Source: Epiperipatus broadwayi
Taxonomy: Eukaryota > Onychophora > Udeonychophora > Euonychophora > Peripatidae
NCBI GenBank assembly: GCA_028023455.1
Contig: JAQFVV010001018.1
Location: 64,001 to 128,000 of the forward strand
Direction: 5' to 3'
Length of the DNA: 64,000 nt
Position numbers and translations under genes: made by a program. The notes beneath the pieces are model-generated. The model searched no databases. It was not told the origin of the DNA and worked only from the letters and a program-made list of their open reading frames with translations. Shown in pieces: positions 35,129 through 48,059 of the stretch (within the stretch, counting starts at the first letter, position 1; every line of letters starts with the position of its first letter).

Positions 35129-36240
35129 AGGTAGGCTTGATGGCGCCCCCAAACGGCCACCGTATTTGTGTAATCTTTGAAAATTTACGGACTAAGTTAA
35201 AATGTCATGGCACAATACCAAGTCAATTTTGACAGATAATGACGTAATAGATGCGGTCGTTTTTTTTCTTTATATTATGGACAAGTTTATTAACTTTTAT
35301 TTCTAAAAATAAAACATAAAACAAATAAATTGAAAGTGTTTTTCTGAAGGTTTGTGATGATGGTGTTCTAGCTGTATTTTTATATTGGACTATTTCCATC
35401 ATCTAATATGTGTGTTGAATGTCTTTAGAAAAAATTTTAATTTTAGTTAAATATTCCAAATGCATTCAACTGTTAGTAATATCACAGCAAACAGGTTAGT
35501 ATATGCACCAACTTAAGTTTACTTGTGCAATTTCTTTATAATAATCAATCAATTAGTATGTAAAAATATCAAAAATACTTTATAAAAAAGAAAAAAAAAA
35601 TTTAAGTTGTACTTCAAAATCTTTGTGAGAAAAGTAAAAACTGAAAAACAAAAACACTCTCTGTGCATTTTCTTCTAGCAAAAGAACAAAGGAGACATCT
35701 TTAGATGTTAGCCAGAGTTCGTAAGATGCTGATCTCTTCATTTTTTTTTTCAATTTTAACATCAATAAAAGTATTATGTTAAAATTTATTATAAAAAAAA
35801 AAAGCTAGTCATTATCACTTAGGATAATGCTAATACTATGATCTAAAGTTACAGGACAACAGCACTTTTTCTGAGGCAACTTTCAGTGATTTTCAATGAA
35901 GGTAAAGGTTTACAAATTAAATTAACATAAATGTAAATGTATAATAGATTCAGAAAAAAAATTCAGAATTTAAAAAAAAGTTTATACAATGCAGCCACCT
36001 ATTACACTGTTATCTAACTACATGACTTCACTTATAAGCTATCCAAAAAAAAGAAAAAAATGTAAACAAACAAATAAAACCATTCAATTTTGCAAAATTT
36101 ACATATTTGAGCAATCATTTTTCCTTCTCTGAGGGCTGAACCCCATCACGTTTAAAAAAAATGTAAAATTTGAAATAAATTTTACAATACACTATTAGTT
36201 ATTTTTTCATCTCACAGCACCAAAAACAATTATATTGTAA
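35129..36240. other. AT-rich stretch, GC-richer at its start
   Basis: 35131-35260 has complex, GC-richer sequence (GATGGCGCCCCCAAACGGCC) directly at the LINE 5' border and is not similar to anything else here. It may be more of the LINE or an unrelated insert. The rest is simple AT-rich sequence with no genes seen. Confidence 0.4.
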
Positions 36241-36243
36241 TGG

Positions 36244-36475
36244 TCATATTTGTACATTCACACACCAAAATCCATAGTTTTGGCAAATTATCCCAAAGCT
36301 GATCAGGGATGAGGAATTGAAACCTCGAATCAGATCACACCTCAGTTCCTTCACCAATGCTCCATGATTTACTACCCTATGGATGACAGATATGAGGTTA
36401 CACTCTGCTTCTTTTAGTTTGCGTACCGGCAGTAGCAAAAGGTGGAGTATGAGCCTCAGGAAATAATGACTAAAT
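36244..36475 (-). repeat. tRNA-derived SINE-like sequence
   Basis: On the minus strand a tRNA-like sequence is visible: GAGCATTGGTGAAGGAAC (D-arm and anticodon-arm region) and, about 30 bases on, CGAGGTTTCAATTCCTCAT, a good B box in a T-arm hairpin (GAGG and CCTC). The downstream body extends towards 36244. No target duplication was found. The short open frame here is incidental. Confidence 0.5.
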
Positions 36476-36479
36476 TAAT

Positions 36480-37840
36480 AATAAATTAACTAAACACACA
36501 CACATATGGCTGACTAGATAATGCATATTAATAACTAACACTAAATTAAAATAAATTTGCATAAGATTTAGGAATGAACTATGAATAACACATTAAACAT
36601 TTTATAAAATTTAAGATATTTAATTATTAAAATATAATTTAAATAATACAAAATAGAAGTGCATTGGGATTTTACACTCACAGGTGTTATACAATGATGA
36701 ATTGGATCAAATACAAGATCTCATTTTTAATCATTTAATTTTAAGTTATTACAAATTAATATTTTATCTACAGTTTATAACCATACCTGAATTATATTAT
36801 GCCATTCCGAGGTTTGCTAAGAGTTAAGTTTACAAGAATGACAATATTAAATATAACTTACTTATTAAAATTACATAATGAGCAATAAAGTGCTCCCTAT
36901 CCAGATTGTTTTATATAAACTAGATCTGGTGTTCAGATCAATGCTGAACTGGGACAAACTGGTGTTTTGCAGCATAGCTTCAGAGAATATGATGCTACAT
37001 AAACTAAATAAGGGTTGCAGCCTAAATGTGAATTACTCATGGGATTCAGTACCAAGTACTTGGTTCCTGTGGACCATACAACTTGCTATTACAAAAGATA
37101 AGGAACATTTAGTTCAGAAGATTGGAGCAGTTTAAAAAAAAAAAGCTGTCCAAACTAATATTAATGGGATGGCCTTAAACCAGAAGTCCATTTTTATAAA
37201 AAAATATATATATATATAGCAAGGTGTATTGCATGTATATGCTTTATAAGAACACATTTGTAATGCTTATTGAAATAATATTAATATTAAAATTAATAAA
37301 GTGCTAAATCTATAGTTTCAATCTGCGAAACTACCATATGCTAGTTCGTGGATTAGCATGCATAAAACATGCTAAAAAGGGTTAATTAAAGTGAGCTAGT
37401 TTACAGATTAAATCCGAATAGTTTATATTATAAGAAGTAAAGCATATTTGGGACTTACTTAATTATTTGTAATATGCTTTATAATACCATTCTTCCTATT
37501 AATTAACTAGATATAATTTACTATCATGCAAACCTTAACTATGATAAGCTAAAACATAGTAGCTTAATTAAATATATATATAATACGTATCAAAACGGAG
37601 ATTTATGTGTGCTAAAAAGGAGCATAAACCATTTACGTGAGAACTTCTAATCATCTCTCTAATGTTACTAATCTCTGTTTTGAATCATGGCATATCATAA
37701 AATATTAATATAATAAACAAATATGATAGAATAATATAGATATGATTGCAGATTAGAAAATAGATATATAATAACTGAGTACAGTTATTATATTTAGAAA
37801 ATTATTAAATTATGAATACTCATTTAATATAGAGGCAAGA
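36480..37840. other. AT-rich stretch, with one more complex block
   Basis: 36880-37135 is more complex and open for 85 codons on the plus strand (starting MSNKVLPIQIVLYK), but I recognise no family. Part of it (36915-36960) weakly resembles 8200-8250, so an old repeat is more likely than a gene. The rest is AT-rich with no feature seen; a TA run lies at 37205-37218. Confidence 0.35.
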
Positions 37841-37844
37841 TTCT

Positions 37845-37925
37845 TACACATATTATTATTATTATTTAATATTAGGGTATGAGCACAGACTTTCACATGA
37901 CCCACCACTCTCCACTCCATAATAA
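37845..37925 (-). repeat. SINE-like fragment between TTA/TAA runs
   Basis: The minus strand reads GGTGGGTCATGTGAAAGTCT and then a GCTCATACCC block. This matches the sequence at 43880-43925 (GAGGGTCATGTAAAAGTCT, GAGTTCAAACC), whose B box is better kept. It is bordered by TTATTA microsatellite on both sides. Confidence 0.5.
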
Positions 37926-37929
37926 TAAT

Positions 37930-39640
37930 AATTATTATTATTATTAACTTAAAAGTTACATTAGAAAATTTATTAGTTACATTATTTAGATTACAGAGTT
38001 TAATTATTAAGAAATCATTTAAGGTTAGAAATTTATGAATGTTCATCTTTATAGCTAGTTTAAGAAATTGTTAAAATAGTTTAGTTTTAGGTTTATTTTA
38101 TAGAGCTCTAATGGGAAGAAATGTTACTGATCTTCTTCTAGCTGAGGCATCCTTCATGGTATTGACACTAGTTTTGTCTGTTGGTCTTGAACTTGTCCAA
38201 TTTGTTGGCCTTCTAGCTGCTCATTTCCATTGATCAAATGGGCTTAACTCCGACAGCAATACATTTCAAAATTTCAAGAGAGTAAACTTTAGTGCTTAAT
38301 TTTGGGGTTTTTTATATTAACTTTTTGACTCCCCCCTGCAAAAGCCATGAACTAGTTTACTAGTTTTAGTTTTAAATCTTAAGTTTTAACACAGTTTTAT
38401 TACATTTAGAGAAGACAAAAGTAAAACCTGAGTGATTTGTAAAATAGTGCAGCTTGACTGCCTTTCTTTTGTCTTAAAATTTATTTTAGACCTATTTTAA
38501 AATCTGCTCTTGGTTCCCACACAAATTAAACCAGGTGCATGTGATGGGATAATTTCCAAGAAACAGATAATCTTTTAAAACAAATTTAAGTTTTGTAAAC
38601 ATTCTGCTATATGTGTAATTCTGTCACCTCTAGAATTGGAATTATATGTGCATTTTAAGCTAAATAAAAAGTAAATTTGTACATTAACTTCATAACAAGT
38701 TAAAGATAAAATAATTTAATTGTTGCAACGTTTATAAAATCTATTGCATTACCACTTTGTTTGCATATATATGTAAGTGCGCTCTCCTACACATACACAA
38801 TGTTTACACAATTTATTTTAATTTACAATTGAGTACACGTATTATATAACAATACACATACAGACATTAATCTATCTAAATGTACATGAATATATAAATA
38901 TACGCACATATATGTTTAATATACATTAATATATGTGGACTTGAATGAGTTTGAACTGAAGATAAATACTACTATGGAACATAGTAGATAAAACAGGATA
39001 TTAGACAAATTAATACCATTTCAATATATATATTAATAAAATACTCTCTGAGGATAATGATAATTCTACAAAATTTTAGGACATTAAAAGTTGAAACTGA
39101 TTTTAAAATGTCAAAACATTTAGTGAGATCCTAATTTTTTGATATCATGACTACGATTATGTTTCTATAAGAGAAAAAAGTATTAAAAAAGAGAAGAATA
39201 CCAATAAACGTAAGACCTTTCACTATTTACATTGTTTTAAAAATAAAAATATGGTAGTGAGTTTTTTTTCTTGTTTCAGTAAATGCATGAGTGAACACAC
39301 ACTCAGTAAAGATGTGTAAGGGTTTCTTTTCAATTTATTATTAACAACTATATTAATATTTTTTAAAAATTTTGTTTATACTAAAACCTTAATTTATACA
39401 TGAATACTATATATATAAGTGTTTGTGTTGAAAAGTACTATACACTTGCAGTTCATTAAATATTTTATTTTAATCAATGTTTATTAACTAAACATGAGCT
39501 ATTATACAGTATATATGATTGTATACAAAATACTGCATAGTTTGTCACTCCATTGCATTGAATTTATATTTCTAATATACAATTTGTAACTATATTATTA
39601 TTATTTTCAACTATTAATAATTCACTGTAGAATGAACATT
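37930..39640. other. AT-rich stretch with no gene seen
   Basis: 38100-38340 is somewhat more complex but gives no recognisable protein on either strand. The remainder is AT-rich. Confidence 0.4.
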
Positions 39641-39649
39641 TCTACAAGT

Positions 39650-40030
39650 GTAATCTAATTTCTCTTGATTTCTAACTTTTCTTTTCCAGAACACATCTGC
39701 AAACTTTCTTATTTTATTCATCTCATAGGTCATCTCTTTTTAGGTCTTTTATAATCTTGAGGATTTCGCTTTAAGATTTCAATTGTCCATCTATTATCAT
39801 TTCTTTTGGTAACATGTCCAACCCAACTCCACTTCAATTGCAAGTGATAACCTGTTCTTCTCTCATCCATGTATTTCATTTTCCATCTCTTATTGTTACT
39901 CTTAACATATGTCTTTCCATACTTCAATGAATTATCTGAAATTCTGAATTGTTCTTTTGTTAATTATCCAAGTCTCATATCCATAAGTAATAAATGGAGT
40001 TGTTTAAATAAAAGAAGATGCTTTGATTTC
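39650..40030 (-). mobile_element. RTE-type LINE 3' fragment
   Basis: The minus strand reads YGKTYVKSNNKRWKMKYMD, then LQLKWSWVGHVTKRNDNRW, then ILKRNPQDYKRPKKR. W-x-W-x-G-H-V-x-R-x-x-D-x-R-W followed by a basic R-P-x-K-R stretch is the standard C-terminal region of RTE-type ORF2. It continues the family at 385-800 and 61808-61996. The 5' remainder of the element is absent. Confidence 0.75.
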
Positions 40031-40034
40031 TGTT

Positions 40035-41625
40035 TGAGGCATTGAAGAAACCAAGAAGAGTGAATTTAAAATGTCCACCCCATACATTCTTATCATTATA
40101 GCTATTATTACTATATAATTATTCATATAATAAAAGAATTATGGATGAATTGCCACCAATATACCTCAGCCAACATCATGAGTTCAATGACAATTTACCT
40201 CTAAGTTTAACCCATATTTGTAGGAATATATATATAAACACATACTACAGAGAAATCTAGATATTCTCATTGTTTGTACACCATGTTAGTTCACCTCAAC
40301 CATCGTCTATTTTAAATAAATGAACAACTTGTCATAACTTTGCCAGATGATGTAAACAAAGCTAGAGATAAGAGTTTTAATTAAGGAAGTGAAATTCACT
40401 TTTAAAGTGGAATCTTTTACACTCCTAAGATCCTTGTTTGAACAGAATTTCAATCATGACATCATAGGTTCATCTTAATGACATTTCTAATAAAACAGGA
40501 TCCCAAACAATTACTATGGTGGATCGAAAAAAAAAAAAAAAACAGTAAATAAATGAGGAAAAAAAATTACATAAAAAAAATGGCCTTGGTAAGACAACTA
40601 TATGTTTTAATTGATTAATAAATTGCGAGTATAATATAAATGGTTAAAACATGAAACAATGTCTTTAAGCATATACTGAGATTAGTATCATTATTATTAT
40701 TATTTTTTAAACAAAATTGTGTGTGTGTGTGTGTATCTGAAACTGTTTTTTTTTTAAAAATAATAGATAAGAAATAACCAATTTTCAAAAAAAAGAAACT
40801 AGATTTTTTACAATTAAATGTTATATCTACAATTATCATAATACACCTGCTTTGATCAATACTATAAAAACAAAAAATGATTAAATTGATCGCTGAATAA
40901 TATAAAAATGACTGTTGGTAATTACATTAACACTTCTACAATACTCATTAGTGCAATTAAGTTCCATCTCAGTAAAATATAACATAACCCTAAATTAATT
41001 TACAAAATATACCCTTCAAAATATAGAAAGAATCATTCTCATATCCTTTCCCTAACTTTACTTACACAGAGAAAGCTGGTTTATTGATTCAAAAAAAATT
41101 GTTGGCAAAAAAACTATGGTAGATAAATAATAGTTGATCAGTTATTTTCAATAAATATTTAAATAATTAATGTTAAATTAATTATGCATAAGTTAAATTA
41201 ATTAACTTATTTACTGGACCATTTCATTATGTTCTGAATCGGACATATTTATATATTACAGGATTTTGTTCAGTTTAAAGTTAAGTCAATATTGCCAAAT
41301 TATTAAATTCCATCTTGTACTAATCTATTAAACACAATTAATTGGTTTTGCAGCATTTCCATTGATCACTGCTTAACAAAACTACATTTATTTTTAAATG
41401 CTTATATATAAACAATATATATTCATGATTATCTTAAACTTTTTTTTTTTTAAAATTAAAAAAAAAAAAATTTAAACTAAATAATAATAATTTCCTCATT
41501 AGGTTTTAATCAATAATTTTTTATTTAAATTTGTTTCTGAACAACTCTAACAAAATAAATAAATGTATTGAAATATTGATATTTTTTCTCCACTTTATTT
41601 TTTTATTAAAACAGGCAAAACTGTC
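40035..41625. other. AT-rich stretch with no gene seen
   Basis: No supported feature apart from a GT microsatellite at 40720-40735 and A or T runs near 40527-40541 and 41440-41470. Confidence 0.45.
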
Positions 41626-41631
41626 CATACA

Positions 41632-42305
41632 GTAGTGCCACTCAGTGCCAACCAGAGTAATCAATGGATGCCAGAAGGCTTGTGCATAAAATCTCTATCT
41701 AATGCCTACTCATCCAATATCCCCAGACTAGTTTGTGGCTCATGGCCTTGCCACTGAGTGGCACTACTGTATGGAGAGTTTTGCCTGTTTTAATAACAGT
41801 AATGTGCTAGCATAAGAAATAGTGATCATATGATGTTTAGTGGTCTAACACCAATCCTGCCTAATAGAATAGTGATGGCTATGGTTATTAAGGAGCCAAA
41901 GACACCAAAATGTATGGATACTGAACTGGGTTCAGACCCATATGACTATATACACTATTGAGCTTAAATTGAAAATATTATGTTTTCAATTTTATTCTCA
42001 TAGTTTTGTAGATAAGTAGAGATAAAAGGTGGCAGCTGGAGGGTTGCATTAGATCCTAAGATCTAGGTGCAGTGCTCTCAGATCCTAAGTTCTTCACTGA
42101 CAAAGGCCATGAGCCAGAAACTAGTCTGGGGATATTGGATGAGTAGGCACTAGATAGGGATTTTATGCACAAGCCTTCTTGCATCCATTGATTACTCTGA
42201 TTGGCACTGAGTGGCACTACTGTATGGAGAGTTTTGCCTGTTTTAATAACAATAATGTGCTAGCATAAGAAATAGTGATCATGTGATGTTTAGTGGTTTA
42301 ACACT
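41632..42305 (+). repeat. Hammerhead repeat: inverted partial copy plus tandem direct monomer
   Basis: 41632-41755 is an inverted piece of the repeat: on the minus strand it runs from mid-ribozyme (GGCCATGAGCC, AAACTAGTCTGGGG) to GCACTGAGTGGCACTAC. It joins directly to a plus-strand monomer starting GGCACTACTGTATGGAGAG. The GCCTGTTTTAATAACA landmark occurs at 41783 and 42236, a 453-base period, so the direct part is one monomer and the start of the next. The two CCATACAGTAGTGCCACT ends form a palindrome around the inverted piece. Confidence 0.8.
42082..42140 (+). ncRNA. Hammerhead ribozyme motif with damaged core
   Basis: Same layout as 12305-12363, with stem II GGC/GCC fully paired around CATGA, GAAAC, ACTAGTC and the GATATTGGAT arm. 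However, the core is CTGACAA instead of CTGATGA. The TG-to-CA change removes required core bases, so this copy should be inactive. Confidence 0.6.
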
Positions 42306-42309
42306 TTAT

Positions 42310-43845
42310 TTTTTCTGTTTTCATTAAATATGATGCCCTATATAGTTTAGTACAATGGTAGAGTGCAGAAATAAGAATACAAAATTTATAATAACTGTTG
42401 CCTTTGATAGAACAGCCTATTATTTAGAGTCACCTTAAATGTAATATTCATAAATCTGAAAAAGGCTTGATTTCCATGTTAGTACAGTCATTAGTCAGAC
42501 CAGAAACATCACCTGAAATACTGTGTTATATGCTAACCAGTGTGCTATTATTAATAGTTAAATGTATTTGAAAAGTTTATTATTATTATTTAAATGATAT
42601 AGTACAGACTACATATATAATATTATAAAGAAAGAACAACCCTTCTGGTCATGCACTTTATGAATCTCCTTGCACTCATCCATGAGTATCGGCTTAAAAA
42701 GCATAGCTTATATATAATAAGCTCTAAGCATAAGCATATACCTATGTTTTTATATTTTGGCTAAGTAGATATAAAGAAACAATTCAATTGTTGACTTTCC
42801 TTTTTTCTAATGAAAAAAAAATCTATGAAATTCAGCTGGTTTTAATGATTTAAATAAAAGGACCATGAATCATAGCTCTTACTAAAGATGATGACTTTAT
42901 TTAAAATATTTGACTCAGTACCTATTGATTGTACTCTAAATACACAATAGTTTAAAATATTTTGATTCACAAGGAAAAGATTTAAAAAAAAAATTATAAT
43001 GTTTAATTATTATAATTAAACTAGTTTTTTTTAGGAATAAATAAATTAGCTTTCTAATATTCATACTGTACATTTGTTAAATAATTGATAGGCTATTATC
43101 ATGTCATTTAAACTCTGTTACCTTATTTTTGGGACTTTCAAATCAAATAGAAAATGATTTAAAAATGTCTGTCAGAGATGTTTTTAATTATATTCATAAT
43201 GAAATAAAAAGCTATTTATTTGTTGCAATATTACTCCATGAAATAATTGATTGTAGAAATATTTTGTAGTGATCAACTATGCTTAAATATTATTTAAATG
43301 GAAAAGTTCATGAAGATTTATAAATTTTGCAAGAATTAGCCATAGTAGACCGTCATCTGTTTGGGTATTTCAACTTTTGAAAAAATATGATTATAAAGAA
43401 AAACTAATTGCACAAACCCAATGATGATCCAGTTATAATTTCTGGTTATTTGTCAAGGCTTTGAAGCAAAATTAAAGTAATATTCAGAAACTCTTTTAGT
43501 TCCCTACTGGACTCATAAAGGAAATCATTTCCCCCAAATTCTTGAGAAATAATAAATCAACGAATGTAAAATTTTCTTTAAATTAATTAATCATTTAACA
43601 TCTTTTTTCAATACTGCTAAAAACCACATGGGATTATATAAAGTAGTTTAAAATAAAATTTCCATCTAAGTGCAATGAGGTGGGCATAAAATGAAAGAAT
43701 TATTGAATGGCTTTTTGAATCCTGGGAAAATATAATAATAATGTTTACAACAATTTTAAAAAGTTTTGCTAATTAGGGCATAAATATCATTCAACATGTC
43801 ACACAATACTTATTTAAAATATAAATTTTTTTCTACAATACAAGC
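42310..43845. other. AT-rich stretch with no gene seen
   Basis: Apart from a weak similarity of 42640-42770 to the foldback-like element at 25855-26665, nothing is recognised. Confidence 0.4.
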
Positions 43846-43849
43846 TTTT

Positions 43850-44035
43850 TCATACCTGCACTTTAATGTAATATATAGGAGGTTTGAACTCAAGACTTTT
43901 ACATGACCCTCAACCATCCATGCTATCTCATACCACTGATACACTTGATCACACACATGTTGAAAAGATAAATAATCACCAATACGTGTATTTTGTGCTA
44001 AACCAGCACTCGCCAGTTGATCCAGAAATGATTTC
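43850..44035 (-). repeat. tRNA-like SINE sequence
   Basis: On the minus strand GAGATAGCATGGATGGTTGA (A-box-like, T-x-G-C-x-x-G-G) is followed about 20 bases later by CTTGAGTTCAAACCTCC, a near-consensus B box. A related but more decayed copy lies at 37845-37925. The two pol III boxes at this spacing support a tRNA-derived SINE; no poly(A) or target duplication is clear. Confidence 0.6.
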
Positions 44036-44270
44036 AACTACTGTTTCTTTTACTCATTTTTTTTTGTATAAAACTTATGTTTTATAAAATATTTAACATA
44101 AAATTAAAACTAACAATATTAAATGTTTATTAAAAATAGATGAATTAAAAATACAACAACCCCAAAACAATTACTTGCAAAAATGATCAATTCAACAATT
44201 ATTGGAATAAATCAAATAACAAATTATGTATATCACATCAAAAAACACCTTAGAATTAAAAATATAAGTA

Positions 44271-45270
44271 CACCTGGGTCTCGTTTTACGCGAAAGATAG
44301 GTTCCTCAGAAAAGACGCGCAAAAGAAATTGCACAAAAATAGACGTAACTTACCTTGAAAAAGGGAGGATACAGACTGTGATTTTTCAAAAATCGCATAA
44401 AAGAAAAGCACCAACGTAAAATTACTTTAAAATTCGCGCAAAAAAAAATAAGGAAATAAAATATGACTAATAAAAAATTTCAAATTTGAAAAAATTGATA
44501 CAAGACAAACTTTTTTTAACTATAATATTTAATTTTATTCAAAACAATATATTTTTATGCATAATTTACAGTACAGTAATTGACATTTTTTTATACACGT
44601 TTTAATTATTATCGCTACTTGCTGATAAACAGGTTCGTTTGCGAACTGGTAAAAAATCAGATTCTTCACAAGAGGAAATACAACTAGCGCCAACTTCACT
44701 CTCATGATGTGTTAATGGTTTTCTGGTGACAACGTTCGTTAGATCTTTGAGACGATGATTTTATTAATTGTTTATGAAGCTCGCGATATCCAGCCATACA
44801 ACCATTTAGCTCTCGTTGGAATTTAAGAGCACATTCGTGATTAGTGTCATTAATAAGAAAATAATTAAAAATAAACTTGCGGACACTAAATGATTAATAA
44901 TTGATTACATCCTTTTTTAAAAAGCAAAAACAGAATGTGATTTAAAATGCAAAATTAACACGCACAATGTTTGAACAAATTTACATTATAATCTTGTAAA
45001 ATTTAATGTGGGTATACATAAAATGTGGAAATCATGATTTTAATTTTATTATTGTATAAAATCTTACTATTATAAAGCACTGAAAATATTGAAATTACTA
45101 AGATGAAAGTCAAATTTCAATAATGTGCTATTAATTTCAATATGACGTAAGTGCGCAAAATTTATTACTTAAAGTAATAGCGCATTATCGGAGTTCGACT
45201 TCTGAAGAAACATGAATCGCGTAACTTCAAAATCGCATTAAATAAATCCGCGTAAAATGAGACCCAGGTG
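44271..45270. mobile_element. pogo/Tigger-type DNA transposon remnant, exactly 1000 bp
   Basis: The ends are inverted repeats: CACCTGGGTCTCGTTTTACG at 44271 and its complement with one change at 45270. They are flanked by TA on both sides (44269-44270, 45271-45272), the duplication used by Tc1/mariner and pogo elements. Repeated CGCG(T/A)AAA and TCGCATAA motifs near both ends are typical of pogo/Tigger termini. On the minus strand 44600-44720 reads SEVGASCISSCEESDFLP then VRKRTCLSASSDNN and a stop, like the acidic C-terminal end of a Tigger-like transposase. The DDE catalytic region is absent, so this is an internally deleted element. Confidence 0.85.
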
Positions 45271-45274
45271 TAAT

Positions 45275-45640
45275 CTAAAAAAACAATTATAGGAAACTTA
45301 TTTGAAACTTTCTTTAGAGAAACTTTTCTTACAAATAGTTGATTAATCCAAAAATAACATATGAAAATGTTTTTGGAAATTTGAAGGATATCTATAGTAA
45401 TCATTTTTTTTTTTTTTTTACATTAAGAAATGAATTAAAAGATGTTTATAATTTAGATGATTTAAAAAGCAAAAATGTTAATAAATTTTTTGAGCATATA
45501 AATATTACGATTTTTTTAAAAATTTATTGAACACTTTCATTACTCATTATATATACAGAATTGTTTTGTTTTTACCTAGTTAAATTTGATTGCATATATA
45601 TATATATGTTAATATAATGTGGAGTTTATACTCATAATGT
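45275..45640. other. AT-rich stretch with no gene seen
   Basis: Only T runs (45402-45419) and a TA run (45595-45606) are distinct. Confidence 0.45.
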
Positions 45641-45649
45641 TCTATTTTT

Positions 45650-47060
45650 CAGATCTTCCATTTCATTTGGCTACTGAGTACCATTGATGGAGCTGTTTTC
45701 ATTTTTATGACCTTTTTCTAGATCATCAAAAACTAGTAAAAATTCAGATGCCCACGGTTTCAAATCAAGCAAACTGCATTGCTATGAGGATATGAACTAT
45801 AACTAATGCATTATAGGGTTCAAAATTTTTGATATTTCTTTGGAGCACTTTGCTTGAGATTAATTGCTCTAGTTTGGAAAGCACAGATTATTGATGTTGT
45901 AGAATAAATATGATTTTAAAATGTGCAGTAAGATCTCTGTGCATGTTGAATCGAAGCTAAACTTGATTTGTTAATAAGGTAATGTTTAGTTGTAATGATA
46001 TTTTGAAGTAGAATGAACAGGAATTTAAACCAAGATTGGGATATGCAAAGATTAGAAATTTGATAACAGTCTTACTTATGGGCAGTATTACCTAAGGTCT
46101 GAGGTGGTGTAGAACTTTTTTTTTCTTCTTTTATATGGTATTCTGTAAAGTGCATCCATGTTAAATTGGGTTTATCAGATCAGCATGCCAAGTTAGAAAG
46201 ATTCTTCCAGAATATGACAATGCATAAAAGCAAATTTATTACTAGCAGTATTGCTTTGATTGAAATTTTTAGGGTTGTTATATATGCCTTGGCTCTTATA
46301 TATGAGAGGTTTTGGGGATAAATTAAATTTGGTTCAGCTTTTGATATTTGATAGCAAACTGTTTTGATTGTTTGCAGTCATGAGAATGCACCATTTATAA
46401 GATTTAATGATCACATTCATTTTATTAACTATGATATTCAGCAGGTTTAATGATCCAACTTTTACCACTGGGTACAACAGCTATGGCCAGAATGGTTAAA
46501 TTTTATTTGTGAATTTGCTGATTATTGTTTGATTTAATTGGTTTTCATTTTAACTTTATAGATTTCCGGAAATACCAATGTCACATTTGTAAAGAGGAAT
46601 AGGTTTACATGCAGAGACATGCTCATAGACAATTTTTCTGGTTTTAGTATGAATCTGGTCAATGTCTGGTAGTTGTGTAATATTTTGAAAACAAACAAAA
46701 TATTAGCAATGCCTCAAAAGATTATATCATCTACAAATGATCAAGTTTATTATGACTTTCAGATGAGATAAATAAAGGCTATCTGTTTTTTCCTCTAAAT
46801 GACTGATAAATGGTTCTATAAAAACTGCATAACAGAGTGATCCTTGTGGTATCTTGCTATTAGGTTTGAAAGCAGTTGAGAGATAAGAGAGTTTTTGAAT
46901 TTAATGGATTTATTAACAATATAATTCGGGATGGCTATAACTCGATGTTGGTGCGCGATAATAATTGTCAATCAAAACAAATTCTATTTTTCTACACATA
47001 GTTTCTTGGCTATATCTTCTACCCCTCATAATATATTTATAGCCACATGGTCTCTAATGA
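45650..47060 (-). mobile_element. LINE remnant with R1/jockey-style RT motifs
   Basis: Minus-strand translation around 46770-46900 gives LLSNLIARIPQGSLCYAVF and IEPFISHLEE, matching the (V/I)-P-Q-G-S-x-x-x-P-x-L-F block before the active site. Near 46735 it gives HLFVDDIIF, which is the catalytic Y/F-x-D-D motif. The P-Q-G-S form is used by jockey, R1, I and CR1 LINEs, unlike the Q-G-C form of the other copies, so this is a distinct lineage. Stops and frameshifts are frequent. The tail towards 45650 has no recognised motif and its limit is approximate. Confidence 0.6.
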
Positions 47061-47064
47061 GGCA

Positions 47065-48005
47065 GAACCTAGGACACTAACATTGTAAGTATCTTCAAAA
47101 TGACAGAAGAATGATTTAGTTTTTTGTTGTTGTTGTTGTTATATAGAAATAACTTATAATCATTATGTATGGATGTATACTAATAAAACATAATATAATC
47201 TTTTGATTAATATCAATAAAATACCTTTGAAAAACAGTCTTTACTAATGCTTAATAATTACGTGGAAATGTTTATAAAAGTAATCAAAGAGTTTATAAAG
47301 CAGAGAAGAACTGACTTAATTTTTAAATAAATAAATTTATAAATCACTTCTCCTTTTTCTAAACTCACGCAATGCCATTGATGTAAACAATAGATCATTA
47401 TGAAGAATGGTATTTTTTGGGAATCGACATCGACTTTATGAAACCTAATATCAACAGCAGCAACAAAAAAACATTCAAATAACATTTTTTTTACAAGTAA
47501 AAACAAAATAATCAAGAAACAGGAATGTTGATCTAGTTTAAAAAAAAAACTAGAATTATTTTGATTACACTTGAAGAAGCTTATTTTTTTCATTTCCACA
47601 ATAAAATGAACCAATTAATTTTGATCAGAAATTACAGTATTCAGTCTTTTCTTTTTGTTTTGAATATTTTTTTTTTTTTTTTACTTTTTTCCAAATCAAA
47701 ACAACAACAAAAAAGAAGACGCTGATACCAGTTACTGAATTAAGTTTAAAACCATTCCAAATACACAATAATAAAATTATTCAACCATAAAAGATATTTC
47801 TATTATTTTCTTTTTAAAATAATAGCAATAATACAAATAAAAAATTGTTTAATATAAGAACAAGATCTTTTTAAAAATATGTTTACATGAGATTAATTAA
47901 ATGTAAATTATTTTATGATCGATGATGAGTAAATATTGTTTTGTGATCTCTAATTCCCTAAACATCACAAACCGCTCATGTAAAAACGAACATGTACACT
48001 TTTAA
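47065..48005. other. AT-rich stretch with no gene seen
   Basis: A 118-codon frame on the minus strand at 47258-47614 has a skewed Phe/Ile/Lys composition with no domain and is judged a chance frame. Confidence 0.45.
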
Positions 48006-48059
48006 TGATGGTTAAGCTAAAACTTGAGTTCAGTAGCTATAGGAACCTGATATCTTTTT

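Noticed and set aside
36878-37135. 85-codon open frame as a gene
   Set aside because: No domain or splice context, and part of it weakly resembles 8200-8250, which favours an old repeat.
47258-47614. 118-codon open frame on the minus strand
   Set aside because: Low-complexity Phe/Ile/Lys/Leu composition, no recognisable domain, no splice or composition support.
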